A stretch of DNA of 64,000 nucleotides from Jannaschia formosa (GCF_003340555.1 NZ_QPLJ01000005.1:1-64000); one strand, 5' to 3'; numbered from the stretch's first letter, positions 41,746 through 53,520 are shown. A program made the numbers and translations. The notes: generated by a model not told the origin, from the sequence alone.

Positions 41746-42288
41746 ATGCCATTCCCGTCCCGCCCCGTCCGCCCGCTTGGCGCCCTGCTCGCCGCGGCGC
41801 TTCTGTTCCCGGCCGCGTCCCCGGCGCAGGAGGCGCCCGCGATGACGCTCGACCGGATGGAGGCGGTGCTGACCCGGCTCGACCCCGGGCTGGAGCGGGC
41901 CGGCCCCGCCTTCCGCCTCACCGTCGAGGATGTGCCGCTGCTGATCGTCACCGACCCGCTCGCCGACCGGATGCGCGCCATGGTCCCGATCCGCACCGCC
42001 GAAGGGCTGACCGAGGCCGACCTGCGCCGGATGATGCAGGCCAACTTCGACAGCGCGCTCGACGCGCGCTACGCCGTGGCCGAGGGGCGGCTCTGGGCGG
42101 TCTACATCCACCCGCTCTCGCCTTTGCGGGACGAGCAGCTGATCTCCGGCATCGGGCAGACGGTGAATGTCGCGTTGACCTATGGCTCCCTCTACAGCTC
42201 GGGCGGGGTGCAGTTCGGCCGCGGCGACAGCCGGGATGAGCAGCAGAAGCTGCTGGAGCGCCTGCAGGAGCGTGGGCGCGATCTCTGA
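41746..42288 (+). CDS. Secreted YbjN-like / CesT-fold hypothetical protein
   Basis: 180 residues with a signal peptide (PLGALLAAALLFPAASPAQ). The mature part (DRMEAVLTRLDPGLERAG, LLIVTDPLADRMRAMVPIRT, LRRMMQANFDSALDARYAV) has the alternating strand-helix pattern of YbjN/CesT-like domains. It ends with GRGDSRDEQQKLLERLQER. Probably periplasmic; function unknown. Confidence 0.65.
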   Translation: MPFPSRPVRPLGALLAAALLFPAASPAQEAPAMTLDRMEAVLTRLDPGLERAGPAFRLTVEDVPLLIVTDPLADRMRAMVPIRTAEGLTEADLRRMMQANFDSALDARYAVAEGRLWAVYIHPLSPLRDEQLISGIGQTVNVALTYGSLYSSGGVQFGRGDSRDEQQKLLERLQERGRDL

Positions 42289-42347
42289 CCCTTGCCCGCG
42301 CGTCCCGTCCGTCGCAGGGTTCGCCTGCACGAACGGGAGGACGAGCG

Positions 42348-43031
42348 ATGGGTGAAAGACACCCCTACGACGCGGGCGGGACGGGCATGCTGGGCTACCG
42401 CGCCCGGCCGGAGCGGCCGAACGGTGCGGGAATCCTGGTGATCCCGGCCTTCTTCGGGTTGCGCGACTTCGAGATGGCGGAATGCGACCGCTACGCCGCG
42501 ATGGGATACGACGTGCTGGGCGTCGACTACTACGGTGACGGCTGGGTCGCGTCGGACATGGACGAGGCCGGGGCCGCGATGGGCAAGCTGAACGGCGACC
42601 GCCGCACCCTGCTGGTGCGCACGCAGGCCGCGCTGGCGGAGCTGGGCGCCGCACGCACCGGCGCCGTCGGCTTCTGCTTCGGCGGCAAGGCGGTGATCGA
42701 CATGGCCCGCGCGGGCGACCTGCAGGCCGGCGTGTCGATGCACGGCATCTACGACCGCCCGCCCTGGGAGACGGAGAAGATGCCGCCCATCCTGCTCTGC
42801 CATGGCTGGAACGACCCGCTGGCCACGCCCGACCAGTTCGTCGAGATGACGAAGGAGCTGGAGGCCCATTGCGACGACTGGCACGCGCTCTGCTTCGGGG
42901 GGACCGGGCACGCCTTCACCAACCCCGCGCAGGTCTCGGACGATCCCGGCATGGGCTATGTGGAGCATTCTGCGGTGCGCGCGCAGGCGGGCGCGGAGGC
43001 GTTCTTCGCGAGTCATCTGATCGCGTCCTGA
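42348..43031 (+). CDS. Dienelactone hydrolase family protein
   Basis: 227 residues, alpha/beta hydrolase. The nucleophile motif is GFCFGG with Cys, as in true dienelactone hydrolases. The Asp is in HGWNDPLATP and the His in GTGHAFTNP. GGGAGGACGAG precedes the ATG at 42348. Such enzymes open enol-lactones in aromatic catabolism, but many relatives act on other esters. Confidence 0.88.
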   Translation: MGERHPYDAGGTGMLGYRARPERPNGAGILVIPAFFGLRDFEMAECDRYAAMGYDVLGVDYYGDGWVASDMDEAGAAMGKLNGDRRTLLVRTQAALAELGAARTGAVGFCFGGKAVIDMARAGDLQAGVSMHGIYDRPPWETEKMPPILLCHGWNDPLATPDQFVEMTKELEAHCDDWHALCFGGTGHAFTNPAQVSDDPGMGYVEHSAVRAQAGAEAFFASHLIAS

Positions 43032-43038
43032 TCCGGTT

Positions 43039-43066
43039 GACCTAGCGGAAAGCTATGCGCTAGGTC
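43039..43066. promoter_or_regulatory. 9-bp perfect inverted repeat upstream of an MFS gene
   Basis: GACCTAGCG (43039-43047) and CGCTAGGTC (43058-43066), spaced by 10 bp, end 20 bp before the MFS start. One arm plus flank recurs before gntR (33497-33513). It is a strong operator candidate, perhaps for that GntR regulator. Confidence 0.55.
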
Positions 43067-43085
43067 GATCGACGAGGGAGCGCGC

Positions 43086-44252
43086 ATGATGGACCGTTGG
43101 ACGATACTCGGCGTTCTGTTCTTTGCGCGGATGACGATGGCGTTCCAGTTCCAGTCCGTCCCCGCGCTCTCGCCGATCATGGTCGAGGCCTATGGCCTGT
43201 CGCTCGTCGATATCGGGCTGCTCATCGGGCTCTACCTCGCGCCGGGCATTCTCGTGGCGATTGCCGGCGGGACGCTGGCCGCGCGACTTGGAGACAAGAA
43301 GATCGTCGGGTGGAGCCTTGGGTTGATGCTCGCAGGCGGTACATTGCTGGCCTTGGGGCCGGGCGGCTGGTCCCTGACGGCGGGGCGCGTGCTGGCCGGC
43401 GCCGGAGGGGTCGTGGTCAACATCGTGATGACCAAGATGGTCGTTGACTGGTTCGCGGGGCGAGAGATCTCGACCGCGATGGCGATTTACATCAATTCCT
43501 GGCCCGTGGGTATCGCGCTGGCGCTGCTGACCCTGCCATGGGTCGCGACGGCGGGGGGGCTGGGCGCGGCGTGGCTGTTCGTGCTGGTGCTGATCGCGGT
43601 CGGGCTGGTGCTGTTCTTGCGCTGCTACAGGTCGCCCGAGGGTGCCGCGACGGGCCCCTCGACCGTCTCGGTGCGCGGCTTTCCGGTCGCGCCGCTCGTG
43701 CTGGCGGGGGCGATCTGGGCGCTCTACAATGCGGCGCTGGCGATGGTCTTCGGCTTCGGTCCGGCGCTGCTGACCGAACGGGGCCTCACGCTTCAGGCGG
43801 CGAGTGGGGCGACGAGCTTGTTCATGATCGTCTTCTGCGTCTCGGTGCCGCTGGGCGGGATCCTGGCGGACCGCAGCGGGCGGCCCGCCATGGTGATCGC
43901 GCTCGGCCTGATCGGCTTCGTCGTTCTGATGCCGCTTGCAATAATGGTGGCACCATATTGGGTGGCGGCGATCTTCGTGGCTGTCGGCTTCCTGTTCGGC
44001 CTGTCGGCAGGGCCTGTCGTGGGCCTGCCCGCGATGTTCCTCGCACCGGATGCGCGGGCCTTCGCGATGGGCGTCTACTTCACGATCTACTACGCCTGGA
44101 TGATGTTCGCGCCCGCGCTCGCCGGTGTCCTGGCCGAGCGGTCGGGCAGCGCGGCGGCGACCCTGCTCTTCGGAGTCGCCATGTGCATCGCCGCGCTGGC
44201 GGCGCTGGTGGCCTTCGGTCGCAGCACCCCGCAGGTGTCGCGGGCGGCCTGA
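43086..44252 (+). CDS. MFS transporter (CynX/NimT-like)
   Basis: 388 residues with about 12 membrane segments. LSLVDIGLLIGLYLAPGILV and AGGTLAARLGDKKIVGWSLG (loop 2-3 motif) place it in the MFS. GILADRSGRPAMVIALGL is the second-half copy. GGGAGCGCGC precedes the ATG at 43086. Upstream lies a palindrome shared in part with the GntR locus, so it may move a substrate related to that pathway. Confidence 0.85.
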   Translation: MMDRWTILGVLFFARMTMAFQFQSVPALSPIMVEAYGLSLVDIGLLIGLYLAPGILVAIAGGTLAARLGDKKIVGWSLGLMLAGGTLLALGPGGWSLTAGRVLAGAGGVVVNIVMTKMVVDWFAGREISTAMAIYINSWPVGIALALLTLPWVATAGGLGAAWLFVLVLIAVGLVLFLRCYRSPEGAATGPSTVSVRGFPVAPLVLAGAIWALYNAALAMVFGFGPALLTERGLTLQAASGATSLFMIVFCVSVPLGGILADRSGRPAMVIALGLIGFVVLMPLAIMVAPYWVAAIFVAVGFLFGLSAGPVVGLPAMFLAPDARAFAMGVYFTIYYAWMMFAPALAGVLAERSGSAAATLLFGVAMCIAALAALVAFGRSTPQVSRAA

Positions 44253-44454
44253 TGCGCTGCTCCCTTGCGGATTGGCGCTCTTTGCAGTAGGGCGTCGCGC
44301 GTCACTCGACAGCGCGACCGCGCGGCGGCTCCAGCCGCCCGGACCGCGCTTTCACCGACCAAGTCGGTCCGCGCGAAGCGCGGGCACCAACCCGAGACCC
44401 GCGGAGACAACCGCGCGGCCAGTCAAACGCAACGAATAGGATACACAAAGCCAC
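44253..44454 (+). promoter_or_regulatory. rpsA promoter/leader with three successive hairpins
   Basis: No gene here. GGCGGCT/AGCCGCC (44324-44330, 44333-44339), ACCGAC/GTCGGT (44354-44359, 44363-44368) and CCGCGC/GCGCGG (44369-44374, 44378-44383) make three consecutive stems. Only a weak AGGA (taggat) precedes the rpsA ATG. E. coli rpsA also has a hairpin-rich leader with poor Shine-Dalgarno pairing used for autoregulation by S1; a similar logic is inferred. Confidence 0.5.
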
Positions 44455-46134
<1,680 letters not shown>

Positions 46135-46162
46135 CGCCGCAGGACGCGACCGACGATGCGAA

Positions 46163-46191
46163 GGGGTCCCGCCCATGCGGGGCCCCTTTTT
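46163..46191 (+). terminator. Rho-independent terminator of rpsA
   Basis: GGGGTCCCGC (46163-46172) pairs with GCGGGGCCCC (46177-46186), a 10-bp stem with one G-T pair and the loop CCAT, followed by TTTTT. It is 28 bp after the rpsA stop and the clearest intrinsic terminator in the window. Confidence 0.92.
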
Positions 46192-46420
46192 CGTCCGGCC
46201 TGCCGGGCGCGAATCATCCCGCCCGGCCCCGGCCTCCGATCGGCGGCATTCGGCGGAGCGCCTGTCCGGAAGGCGAACGGCTGCCGGAACGGCTAGATTT
46301 TTGTTACGTGCGGGGCACCGCCGACCATTTTCGAATGAAGCAAAAGACGCTATAGCATTCTGGCCTGCAAACATTCACTCGACCGCAGCGCGGTCTGCAT
46401 TGCAGCTGGGAAGGGCGCGA
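46192..46420 (+). promoter_or_regulatory. ihfB upstream region with AT-rich promoter
   Basis: 229 bp without a gene. The segment 46290-46380 is markedly AT-rich. TTCGAA (46330-46335) and TATAGC (46351-46356), 15 bp apart, are a possible -35/-10. GGGAAGG at 46408-46414 is the likely ribosome binding site for ihfB. Confidence 0.45.
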
Positions 46421-46705
46421 ATGATCCGTTCGGAACTGATACAAAAGGTGGCGGAGGAAAATCCGCACCTCTATCAGCGAGACGTCGAGAGGATCGTGAC
46501 CACGATCTTCGACGAGATCGTCGAGGCGCTGGCCCAGGGCGACCGGGTGGAGTTGCGCGGCTTCGGCGCCTTCTCGGTCAAGCACCGCGATGCCCGCACC
46601 GGCCGGAACCCGCGCACCGGCGCCGCCGTCGAGGTCGAGGAAAAGCACGTCCCGTTCTTCAAGGCGGGCAAGCTGCTGCGCGACCGGCTGAACGACCGGG
46701 AGTGA
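46421..46705 (+). CDS. ihfB: Integration host factor subunit beta
   Basis: 94 residues. [37 protein letters not shown] and [20 protein letters not shown] are the HU/IHF dimerisation helices and DNA-binding arm. IHF-alpha/beta heterodimers bend DNA. Position after rpsA is the standard alphaproteobacterial order and supports the beta assignment. Confidence 0.95.
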   Translation: MIRSELIQKVAEENPHLYQRDVERIVTTIFDEIVEALAQGDRVELRGFGAFSVKHRDARTGRNPRTGAAVEVEEKHVPFFKAGKLLRDRLNDRE

Positions 46706-46766
46706 CCTGCCCGGGTGCCGTCGCGGCGTCTGGACAGCCGCGCGTCGCGAGGCTAGGTCAGATCGC

Positions 46767-47114
46767 ATGAGCTTCATCCGATATGTCTTCCTCGGGCTGC
46801 TGGGCCTGATCCTGGTCACGCTGATGCTGGCGAACCGCCAGATCGTCTCGCTGAAGCTGATCCCGGACGAGTTGGGCGTGACGCCCGTCGTCGCCGGGGG
46901 CATCTCGATGCCCCTGTTCCTGGTCATCTTCCTCGCCATCGCGCTGGGCCTCCTGATCGGCTTCACCTGGGAATGGCTGCGCGAGCACAAGCACCGGGCC
47001 GAGGCCCGGTCGCAGCGCGCCCAGAAGGAACGGCTCGAGAAGGAGCTGGCCAAGACCCGCGCCCGCTCCGCGCCCGAGGACGACGTCCTCGCGCTGGTCG
47101 AACGGCCCCGCTGA
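46767..47114 (+). CDS. lapA: LapA-domain (DUF1049) inner-membrane protein
   Basis: 115 residues. Two membrane helices (about 5-24 and 45-68: LVIFLAIALGLLIGFTWEWL) flank a short periplasmic loop. A basic coiled C-terminus follows (AEARSQRAQKERLEKELAKT). LapA with LapB regulates LPS synthesis in E. coli; here it is in the conserved ihfB - lapA - trpF order. GGCTAGGTC 16 bp upstream resembles the -10/operator sequences noted elsewhere. Confidence 0.85.
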   Translation: MSFIRYVFLGLLGLILVTLMLANRQIVSLKLIPDELGVTPVVAGGISMPLFLVIFLAIALGLLIGFTWEWLREHKHRAEARSQRAQKERLEKELAKTRARSAPEDDVLALVERPR

Positions 47115-47117
47115 TCC

Positions 47118-47810
47118 ATGCTGCGCGTCTCGCGCCCGGGCGGCGGCCGGGGGCGCGTAAAGATATGCGGAGTCCGGGGCGCGGCTGACGTCGATGCCGC
47201 TGCAGCCGCGGGCGCCGCCTATATCGGCCTCGTCTTCTTCCCGAAATCCCCGCGCCATCTCGGGATCGCCGAGGCGCGCGCGCTTGCGCTGCTGGCGCCG
47301 CCGGGGCTCGCCAAGGTCGCGCTGGTGGTCGACCCGGAGGATGCCGCGCTCGACGCGATCACCGTCGAGGTGCCGCTCGACATGATCCAGCTTCATGGAG
47401 CCGAGACGCCCGACCGCGTGCGTGCGGTCCGGGCGCGCACCGGCCTGCCGGTGATGAAGGCGGTGGGCGTCAGGGACGCCGCCGATCTGGAGGCCATCGC
47501 GCGCTACGAGGGCGTCGCCGACCAGCTTCTGATCGACGCCAAGGCGCCCCGGGGCGCGGCATTGCCGGGCGGGAACGGCATCGGCTTCGACCACGCGCTG
47601 ATCGCGGGACGGACGTGGCGCGGTCCGTGGATGCTGGCCGGGGGCCTCACGCCCGGGACCGTGGCGGAGGCGATGCGCCTGACCGGCGCGCGGCAGGTCG
47701 ACGTGTCCTCGGGGGTCGAGGCGGCCCCGGGCGTGAAGGACCCCGCCCGGATCGCGGCGTTCTGTGCTGCGGCCACGGGGCGACCGGCGCCCGATGGCGA
47801 AGCGGGCTGA
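47118..47810 (+). CDS. trpF: Phosphoribosylanthranilate isomerase
   Basis: 230 residues. [20 protein letters not shown] contains the catalytic Cys, [13 protein letters not shown] and [19 protein letters not shown] are conserved, and the end has [12 protein letters not shown] and [16 protein letters not shown] (beta/alpha)8 enzyme of tryptophan synthesis. It precedes trpB, as usual here. The N-terminal basic extension suggests a start at or near 47118. Confidence 0.95.
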   Translation: MLRVSRPGGGRGRVKICGVRGAADVDAAAAAGAAYIGLVFFPKSPRHLGIAEARALALLAPPGLAKVALVVDPEDAALDAITVEVPLDMIQLHGAETPDRVRAVRARTGLPVMKAVGVRDAADLEAIARYEGVADQLLIDAKAPRGAALPGGNGIGFDHALIAGRTWRGPWMLAGGLTPGTVAEAMRLTGARQVDVSSGVEAAPGVKDPARIAAFCAAATGRPAPDGEAG

Positions 47811-47918
47811 TCCGGCGCTGCCCGGCCCGACCGTGACGCGCCGCCGCGGCCCGCTGTCGCTTGTCCGGGGGGCGATGGGGGGCTAGTCAGGTCCGACCCG
47901 AGACCGGAGGCGAGACCC

Positions 47919-49151
<1,233 letters not shown>

Positions 49152-49517
49152 GCCCCGACGTGGGAGCCCGGCGCAGCGCCTCCTCGCCCGCGTGCTGCCC
49201 GCCCCCTGGCGACCGGTCCGGAGCGCGGACCCGCCCTCGGGGAGTGACCAGCGGCCGCTCTGGCGGCCTGTGGGCGGCCTGCGAACAAAAGGCGGTCCCG
49301 GGCTGCCGCTGCGCCCGTGAGGCGCAGCGCGCGATGCGGGTGCGGCGGAAGGACGGGGCGGTCGGCCAAGGCCGGCCCGACCCCGTAAACTTCGGTTTAG
49401 GTCCGTCGGCCGGGGGTTTGCGCGGTCCGGCGCAAACCCCCGGCGCATGGCCCCGACGCTCCGGTCCGTTCCATGCCGGATGGGCGGCACGGTGCCGCGC
49501 AACCGATGGAGACCGAC
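49152..49517. other. Gap between trpB and PepSY genes with strong hairpins
   Basis: 366 bp without a convincing gene. It contains a perfect 15-bp inverted repeat at 49409-49444 and a small UUCG-type hairpin TAAAC-TTCG-GTTTA (49386-49399). The rest is GC-rich without coding character. Promoter and leader of the PepSY gene must lie here. Confidence 0.5.
49409..49444. terminator. 15-bp perfect inverted repeat hairpin
   Basis: GCCGGGGGTTTGCGC (49409-49423) and its exact reverse complement (49430-49444) are separated by GGTCCG. It ends 73 bp before the PepSY gene and 293 bp after trpB. No T-run follows on either strand, so it may be a factor-assisted terminator, an operator or an RNA stability element. 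Confidence 0.55.
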
Positions 49518-50123
49518 ATGACCCGACCCCTGACCACCCTCGTCCTGACCGCCCTCTGCCTCTCGCCTGCGGCGGCGGCGGCGCAGAGCACGACCGAAAA
49601 CCTTGTCGATCGTCTGCGCGCCGAAGGCTATACATGGATCGAGATCGAGAACGGGCCGCGCCAGACCAAAGTCGAGGCGATCCGTGGCAACGAGGAGCTG
49701 GAGTTCGTCTACGACAACAGCACGGGTGCCATCCTGGCGCAGGAGCGCGGACGCGCCGACGACGACGATGCGGGACGCCGCGGCCTCGAGGTGGAGCGGG
49801 GGGATCGCGACTTCGTCGGGGCCGGCCGACCGGGCCGGGATCGCGACGATGACGACGACGACCGCGGGAGGGATGACGACCGCGACGATGACCGGGGACG
49901 GGATGACGACCGCGACGACGACGATCGGGGGCGCGGCGACGACCGCGGGCGGGACGATGACCGGGGCCGTGACGACGATAGCGACGATGACGAGAAAGGC
50001 CGCGACAGCGATGACGGCGACGACGATGACGACCGTGACAGCGATGATGGCGACGACGATGACGACGGTGACGACGACGATGACGACCGCGACGACGATG
50101 ACGGAGACGACCGGGACGACTGA
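49518..50123 (+). CDS. PepSY-domain secreted protein with extreme Asp/Arg-rich tail
   Basis: 201 residues from the ATG at 49518 (GGAG six bases upstream). A signal peptide (LTTLVLTALCLSPAAAAAQ) leads to a PepSY-like domain (NLVDRLRAEGYTWIEIENG, ELEFVYDNSTGAILAQE, about 22-80). The last 100 or so residues are DDDRDDDRGRDDD-type low complexity. The acidic tail may bind Ca2+ or other cations outside the cell. It is paired with a similar gene 21 bp downstream. Confidence 0.8.
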   Translation: MTRPLTTLVLTALCLSPAAAAAQSTTENLVDRLRAEGYTWIEIENGPRQTKVEAIRGNEELEFVYDNSTGAILAQERGRADDDDAGRRGLEVERGDRDFVGAGRPGRDRDDDDDDRGRDDDRDDDRGRDDDRDDDDRGRGDDRGRDDDRGRDDDSDDDEKGRDSDDGDDDDDRDSDDGDDDDDGDDDDDDRDDDDGDDRDD

Positions 50124-50144
50124 TGCCGCGAGAGAGGGCCGGGA

Positions 50145-50525
<381 letters not shown>

Positions 50526-50558
50526 GCGCCCTCCGGTCCGGCGCGGCCCGTCCGCCGG

Positions 50559-51125
50559 ATGACCGGCCGGGGCGCCATCGCCGCGATCGTCGTCGTGCAG
50601 GCGGCCTGCGCGCTGCTGGTCGTCTCGGACACGATCATCTCGGTGCTGGGCCTGCGGGCCGAGCCCCTGGACTGGCAACTGCGCGAGATGCTGGAGGTCG
50701 GGGCGGGGCTGGGCCTGGTCCTCGGGACGGCGATGGGGATCGTCGCGCTGCGCCGCTCGGACGCGCGCCGCCGCAAGGTCGAGGACCAGCTGCGGGTCGC
50801 GTCCGGCGCGTTCACCGCGCTCATGGAGCAACGCTTCGCCGAATGGGGGCTGACCCCCGCCGAACGGGACGTCGCGCTGTTCTCGCTCAAGGGGCTGACG
50901 CTGTCGGACATGGCGGCCGCGCGGGGCACCTCCGAGGGCACGATCAAGGCGCAGACGGCCGCCGTCTATCGCAAGGCCGGCGTCGCGAGCCGCACCCAGC
51001 TCGTCTGCCTGTTCATCGAGGACCTCATGGGCGAGCCGCTCGTGCCCCTCGAGCCGCAGGTGCCGAGCGCCTCCGACGCGAGCCCGGTGGGCGCAGTCAC
51101 GCTTGACGGCGCCGAGGCGCGCTGA
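50559..51125 (+). CDS. Membrane-anchored LuxR-type HTH regulator
   Basis: 188 residues. Two membrane helices (about 5-30, IAAIVVVQAACALLVV; about 45-65, VGAGLGLVLGTAMGIVAL) come first. A LuxR/FixJ-type helix-turn-helix follows (about 102-160: LTPAERDVALFSLKGLTLSD, GTSEGTIKAQTAAVYRKAGV). There is no receiver or ligand domain. Downstream of two secreted acidic PepSY proteins, it may sense envelope state and control them. Mechanism unknown. Confidence 0.82.
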   Translation: MTGRGAIAAIVVVQAACALLVVSDTIISVLGLRAEPLDWQLREMLEVGAGLGLVLGTAMGIVALRRSDARRRKVEDQLRVASGAFTALMEQRFAEWGLTPAERDVALFSLKGLTLSDMAAARGTSEGTIKAQTAAVYRKAGVASRTQLVCLFIEDLMGEPLVPLEPQVPSASDASPVGAVTLDGAEAR

Positions 51126-51129
51126 GCGG

Positions 51130-51717
51130 TCAGCCGATCCGGGGAACGTGCGCCGCGGCGCCCTCCGGCAGGGTGCCGTCGAGGCGCGGGTCAGGCACCA
51201 CCTCGACCTCCCGCCGCACCGGAACGAAGCCCTCGCGGATGTAGAAGGGCAGCGCCACGGGGCTGTCGAAGGTGCAGGTGTGGACGGTCATCTCGGGGAT
51301 GTCCCGGGCGAAGCCGTGATGCAGCGCGGCCCCCATCATCGCGCGCCCGAGGCCCCGGCCCTGCAAGGCGGGGGCGAGGCCGAAGAAGGCCAGCTCGCAG
51401 GTACCGGGCGTGCGGAAGTCCAGCTCCACCAGCCCCTCGGCCCGGCCATCAGCCTCGAATACGCGGACCTCCACGTCGGGGTCGCGTAGGATGGCCCGCA
51501 ACTCCGCCTCCGGCATCCTGAGCCGCGAGAACCACAGCCAGTCGAGCGCGCCGACGCGGGTGAACAGGTCCCGATACCAGGCAGGGTCGGGATCGGCGAC
51601 ATGGCGCAGGGGCAGGTCCGGCGCCGGGGGCGGCGCGGCCGGGCGGTCCATCCGCAGATGGGTGACGATGGCGGCGACGCGGCCGGGCGGGATCGGGTGG
51701 AAGCCGTCGGTGAGCAT
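51130..51717 (-). CDS. GNAT-family N-acetyltransferase (stand-alone)
   Basis: 195 residues from the ATG at 51717. The N-terminal half is poorly conserved (MLTDGFHPIPPGRVAAIVTH). The GNAT core reads CELAFFGLAPALQGRGLGRA (acetyl-CoA loop QGRGLG) and FDSPVALPFYIREGFVPVRR. It is distinct from the five-gene array in sequence. Convergent with the LuxR-type regulator; substrate unknown. Confidence 0.85.
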   Translation of the reverse strand: MLTDGFHPIPPGRVAAIVTHLRMDRPAAPPPAPDLPLRHVADPDPAWYRDLFTRVGALDWLWFSRLRMPEAELRAILRDPDVEVRVFEADGRAEGLVELDFRTPGTCELAFFGLAPALQGRGLGRAMMGAALHHGFARDIPEMTVHTCTFDSPVALPFYIREGFVPVRREVEVVPDPRLDGTLPEGAAAHVPRIG

Positions 51718-51755
51718 GGGGCGGGCATAGGCGGGCGCGGCGGCGGGCGCCAGCC

Positions 51756-52535
51756 TCAGCGGTCGAGGAAATCCGCCATCTCCTCCGCCACCCGCCCGGG
51801 CGGCAGCAGATGGGTCCCGCCCTCGATCCAGACGGCGCGCGCGTCCGGGACCAGCCGGGCCAGGGCGCGGCCATGCGAGATCGGGATGACCCCGTCCGCG
51901 GTGCCGTGCAGGATCAGGATCGGCGCCTCGACGGCGCCGATCCGTCCGGCGGTGTCGAACTCGTGCCGGATCAGCGCGCGGACCGGGACGAAGGGATAGC
52001 TCTCGGCCGCGCGGTCCGCGACCGAGGTATAGGGCGCGTCGAGCACCAGCGCGCGCCAGCCCTCGGGCCGGGCCGCGATCCAGGTGGCGACGCCGGTCCC
52101 GAGCGACTCGCCGTAGAGGACGATCTCGCCCGGGGTCAGCCCCATCGCCGCCGCCTGCGCCATCGTCGCCTCGGCATCGGCATAGAGCCCGGCCTCGTGC
52201 GGGTGGCCCGCATTCCCGGCGAAGCCCCGATAGGCGGGCAGCAGGATGCCCCAGCCGCGCTCCGCGAAGGGCGGAAGCTGGCTCCATTGCGTGCCGGCAT
52301 TGCCGTGGAAGACGACGATCGTCGGCTGCCCCGGATCGGCGGGGCGGGACCAGGCGCGCAGCGGGATCTCGCCGGGGATCACGATCTCCCGCAGGCCCTC
52401 GACCGAGGCAACCTGCTCGGCTGTCGGGCCGCCCCAGCCGGGGAAGATCAGCGCCTCCTGCGCGGCCCAGAGTGCGGCGACCGCGCCCGCATAGAGCAGC
52501 GCGACCAGCACCAGGATGCGCGCGAGCCATCTCAT
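51756..52535 (-). CDS. Alpha/beta hydrolase (BEM46/ABHD13-like), membrane-anchored
   Basis: 259 residues. An N-terminal membrane helix (ARILVLVALLYAGAVAALWA) precedes the hydrolase domain with VVFHGNAGTQW (oxyanion hole), nucleophile LYGESLGTG, and the Asp and His in LHGTADGVIP and EGGTHLLPP. Typical of esterase-like inner-membrane proteins. It overlaps the DUF4893 gene by ATGA. Confidence 0.88.
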   Translation of the reverse strand: MRWLARILVLVALLYAGAVAALWAAQEALIFPGWGGPTAEQVASVEGLREIVIPGEIPLRAWSRPADPGQPTIVVFHGNAGTQWSQLPPFAERGWGILLPAYRGFAGNAGHPHEAGLYADAEATMAQAAAMGLTPGEIVLYGESLGTGVATWIAARPEGWRALVLDAPYTSVADRAAESYPFVPVRALIRHEFDTAGRIGAVEAPILILHGTADGVIPISHGRALARLVPDARAVWIEGGTHLLPPGRVAEEMADFLDR

Positions 52536-53098
52536 CGGGTCAGGTAGAGGATGTCGAACCGCGACTCGAGCAGCGGAGCGGGCAGCATCAGCCGTGCGCG
52601 GTCGGGCGACATCAGCTCGAACCGGCCGACATCGGCGGTGGTCTGGTTGGGCTCGACCGGGGTCTGGTCGAGGGGCGGAAGCCCGGCATAGTCGGTCGCG
52701 GGCGCAGTGCCGACATGGCCCACGCCGAGGAAGGTGCCGTCGGGGTGGATGCGGCCCTTCACCCTCTGGCTGCCGGTCAGCTTGGCCAGCGTCAGCCCCC
52801 CGGGGCCGCCGCTGATCCGGCAGCGGAAGTCGGGATAGACCGTCAGGTCGGTGATCCCGCCCAGCTTGAGCGTGCGGCAGGCCCAGTCGCCCTCGGCCCC
52901 CGCGATCGGTCCGCCCGCGCCGCGCATCGCCTCGACCAGCACGGCGCGGTCGTCCGGGGCGCCGCCCGCGAGCGCGACATGCAGCGCCGCGCCCAGATGG
53001 TGGTGGAACGCGTCGAGCCGCGCGGCGTCGGGCGCGCGGATGTCCTGCGCGGCGACGGGACAGGCGAAGGCCAGGGCGAACAGGATCGGGCGCAGCAT
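52532..53098 (-). CDS. DUF4893 secreted protein
   Basis: 188 residues with a signal peptide (ILFALAFACPVAAQ). WACRTLKLGGITDLTVYPDF and FRCRISGGPGGLTLAKLTGS match DUF4893, and there are two conserved cysteines. Periplasmic, function unknown. Co-directional and overlapping with the hydrolase downstream. Confidence 0.82.
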   Translation of the reverse strand: MLRPILFALAFACPVAAQDIRAPDAARLDAFHHHLGAALHVALAGGAPDDRAVLVEAMRGAGGPIAGAEGDWACRTLKLGGITDLTVYPDFRCRISGGPGGLTLAKLTGSQRVKGRIHPDGTFLGVGHVGTAPATDYAGLPPLDQTPVEPNQTTADVGRFELMSPDRARLMLPAPLLESRFDILYLTR

Positions 53099-53110
53099 CT
53101 CGGCCTCCGG

Positions 53111-53491
53111 TCAGTCGGCGCGGTACTGCTCCAGCACCGCGCGGGGCACGATGTCGAGCGCCCTTGCATGGGTCGAGGCGAGATGGACCTGCGGCGCCAC
53201 CCCCTCCTCATGGGCCTGGAGGAAGCGCGCGGCGCAGAGGCACCAGCGGTCGCCGGGCTTGAGCCCCGGGAAGCGGAATTCCGGCCGCGGGGTGCTCAGG
53301 TCGTTGCCGAGATACTTGGAATTGGCCAGGAACTCGGCGGTCATCACGGCGCAGACCGTGTGCTGGCCCGCATCCATCGGGCCGGTGTTGCAGCAGCCGT
53401 CGCGGAAGAAGCCGGTCACCGGATCGGTGGAGCAGGGCTGCAGCGGCTCGCCGTCGACATTCAGGCTTTCGGTCATTCCGGGGCGCGTCAT
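53111..53491 (-). CDS. DUF2237 family protein
   Basis: 126 residues from the ATG at 53491 (GAGGAA seven bases upstream). It has the cysteine-rich DUF2237 signature: CSTDPVTGFFRDGCCNTGP, DAGQHTVCAVMTAEFL and FPGLKPGDRWCLCAARF. Small cytoplasmic protein, function unknown. A longer upstream frame overlaps the next gene and is not used. Confidence 0.92.
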   Translation of the reverse strand: MTRPGMTESLNVDGEPLQPCSTDPVTGFFRDGCCNTGPMDAGQHTVCAVMTAEFLANSKYLGNDLSTPRPEFRFPGLKPGDRWCLCAARFLQAHEEGVAPQVHLASTHARALDIVPRAVLEQYRAD

Positions 53492-53520
53492 GGTCGGTTT
53501 CCTCAGGTCAGTGGCTGGGT

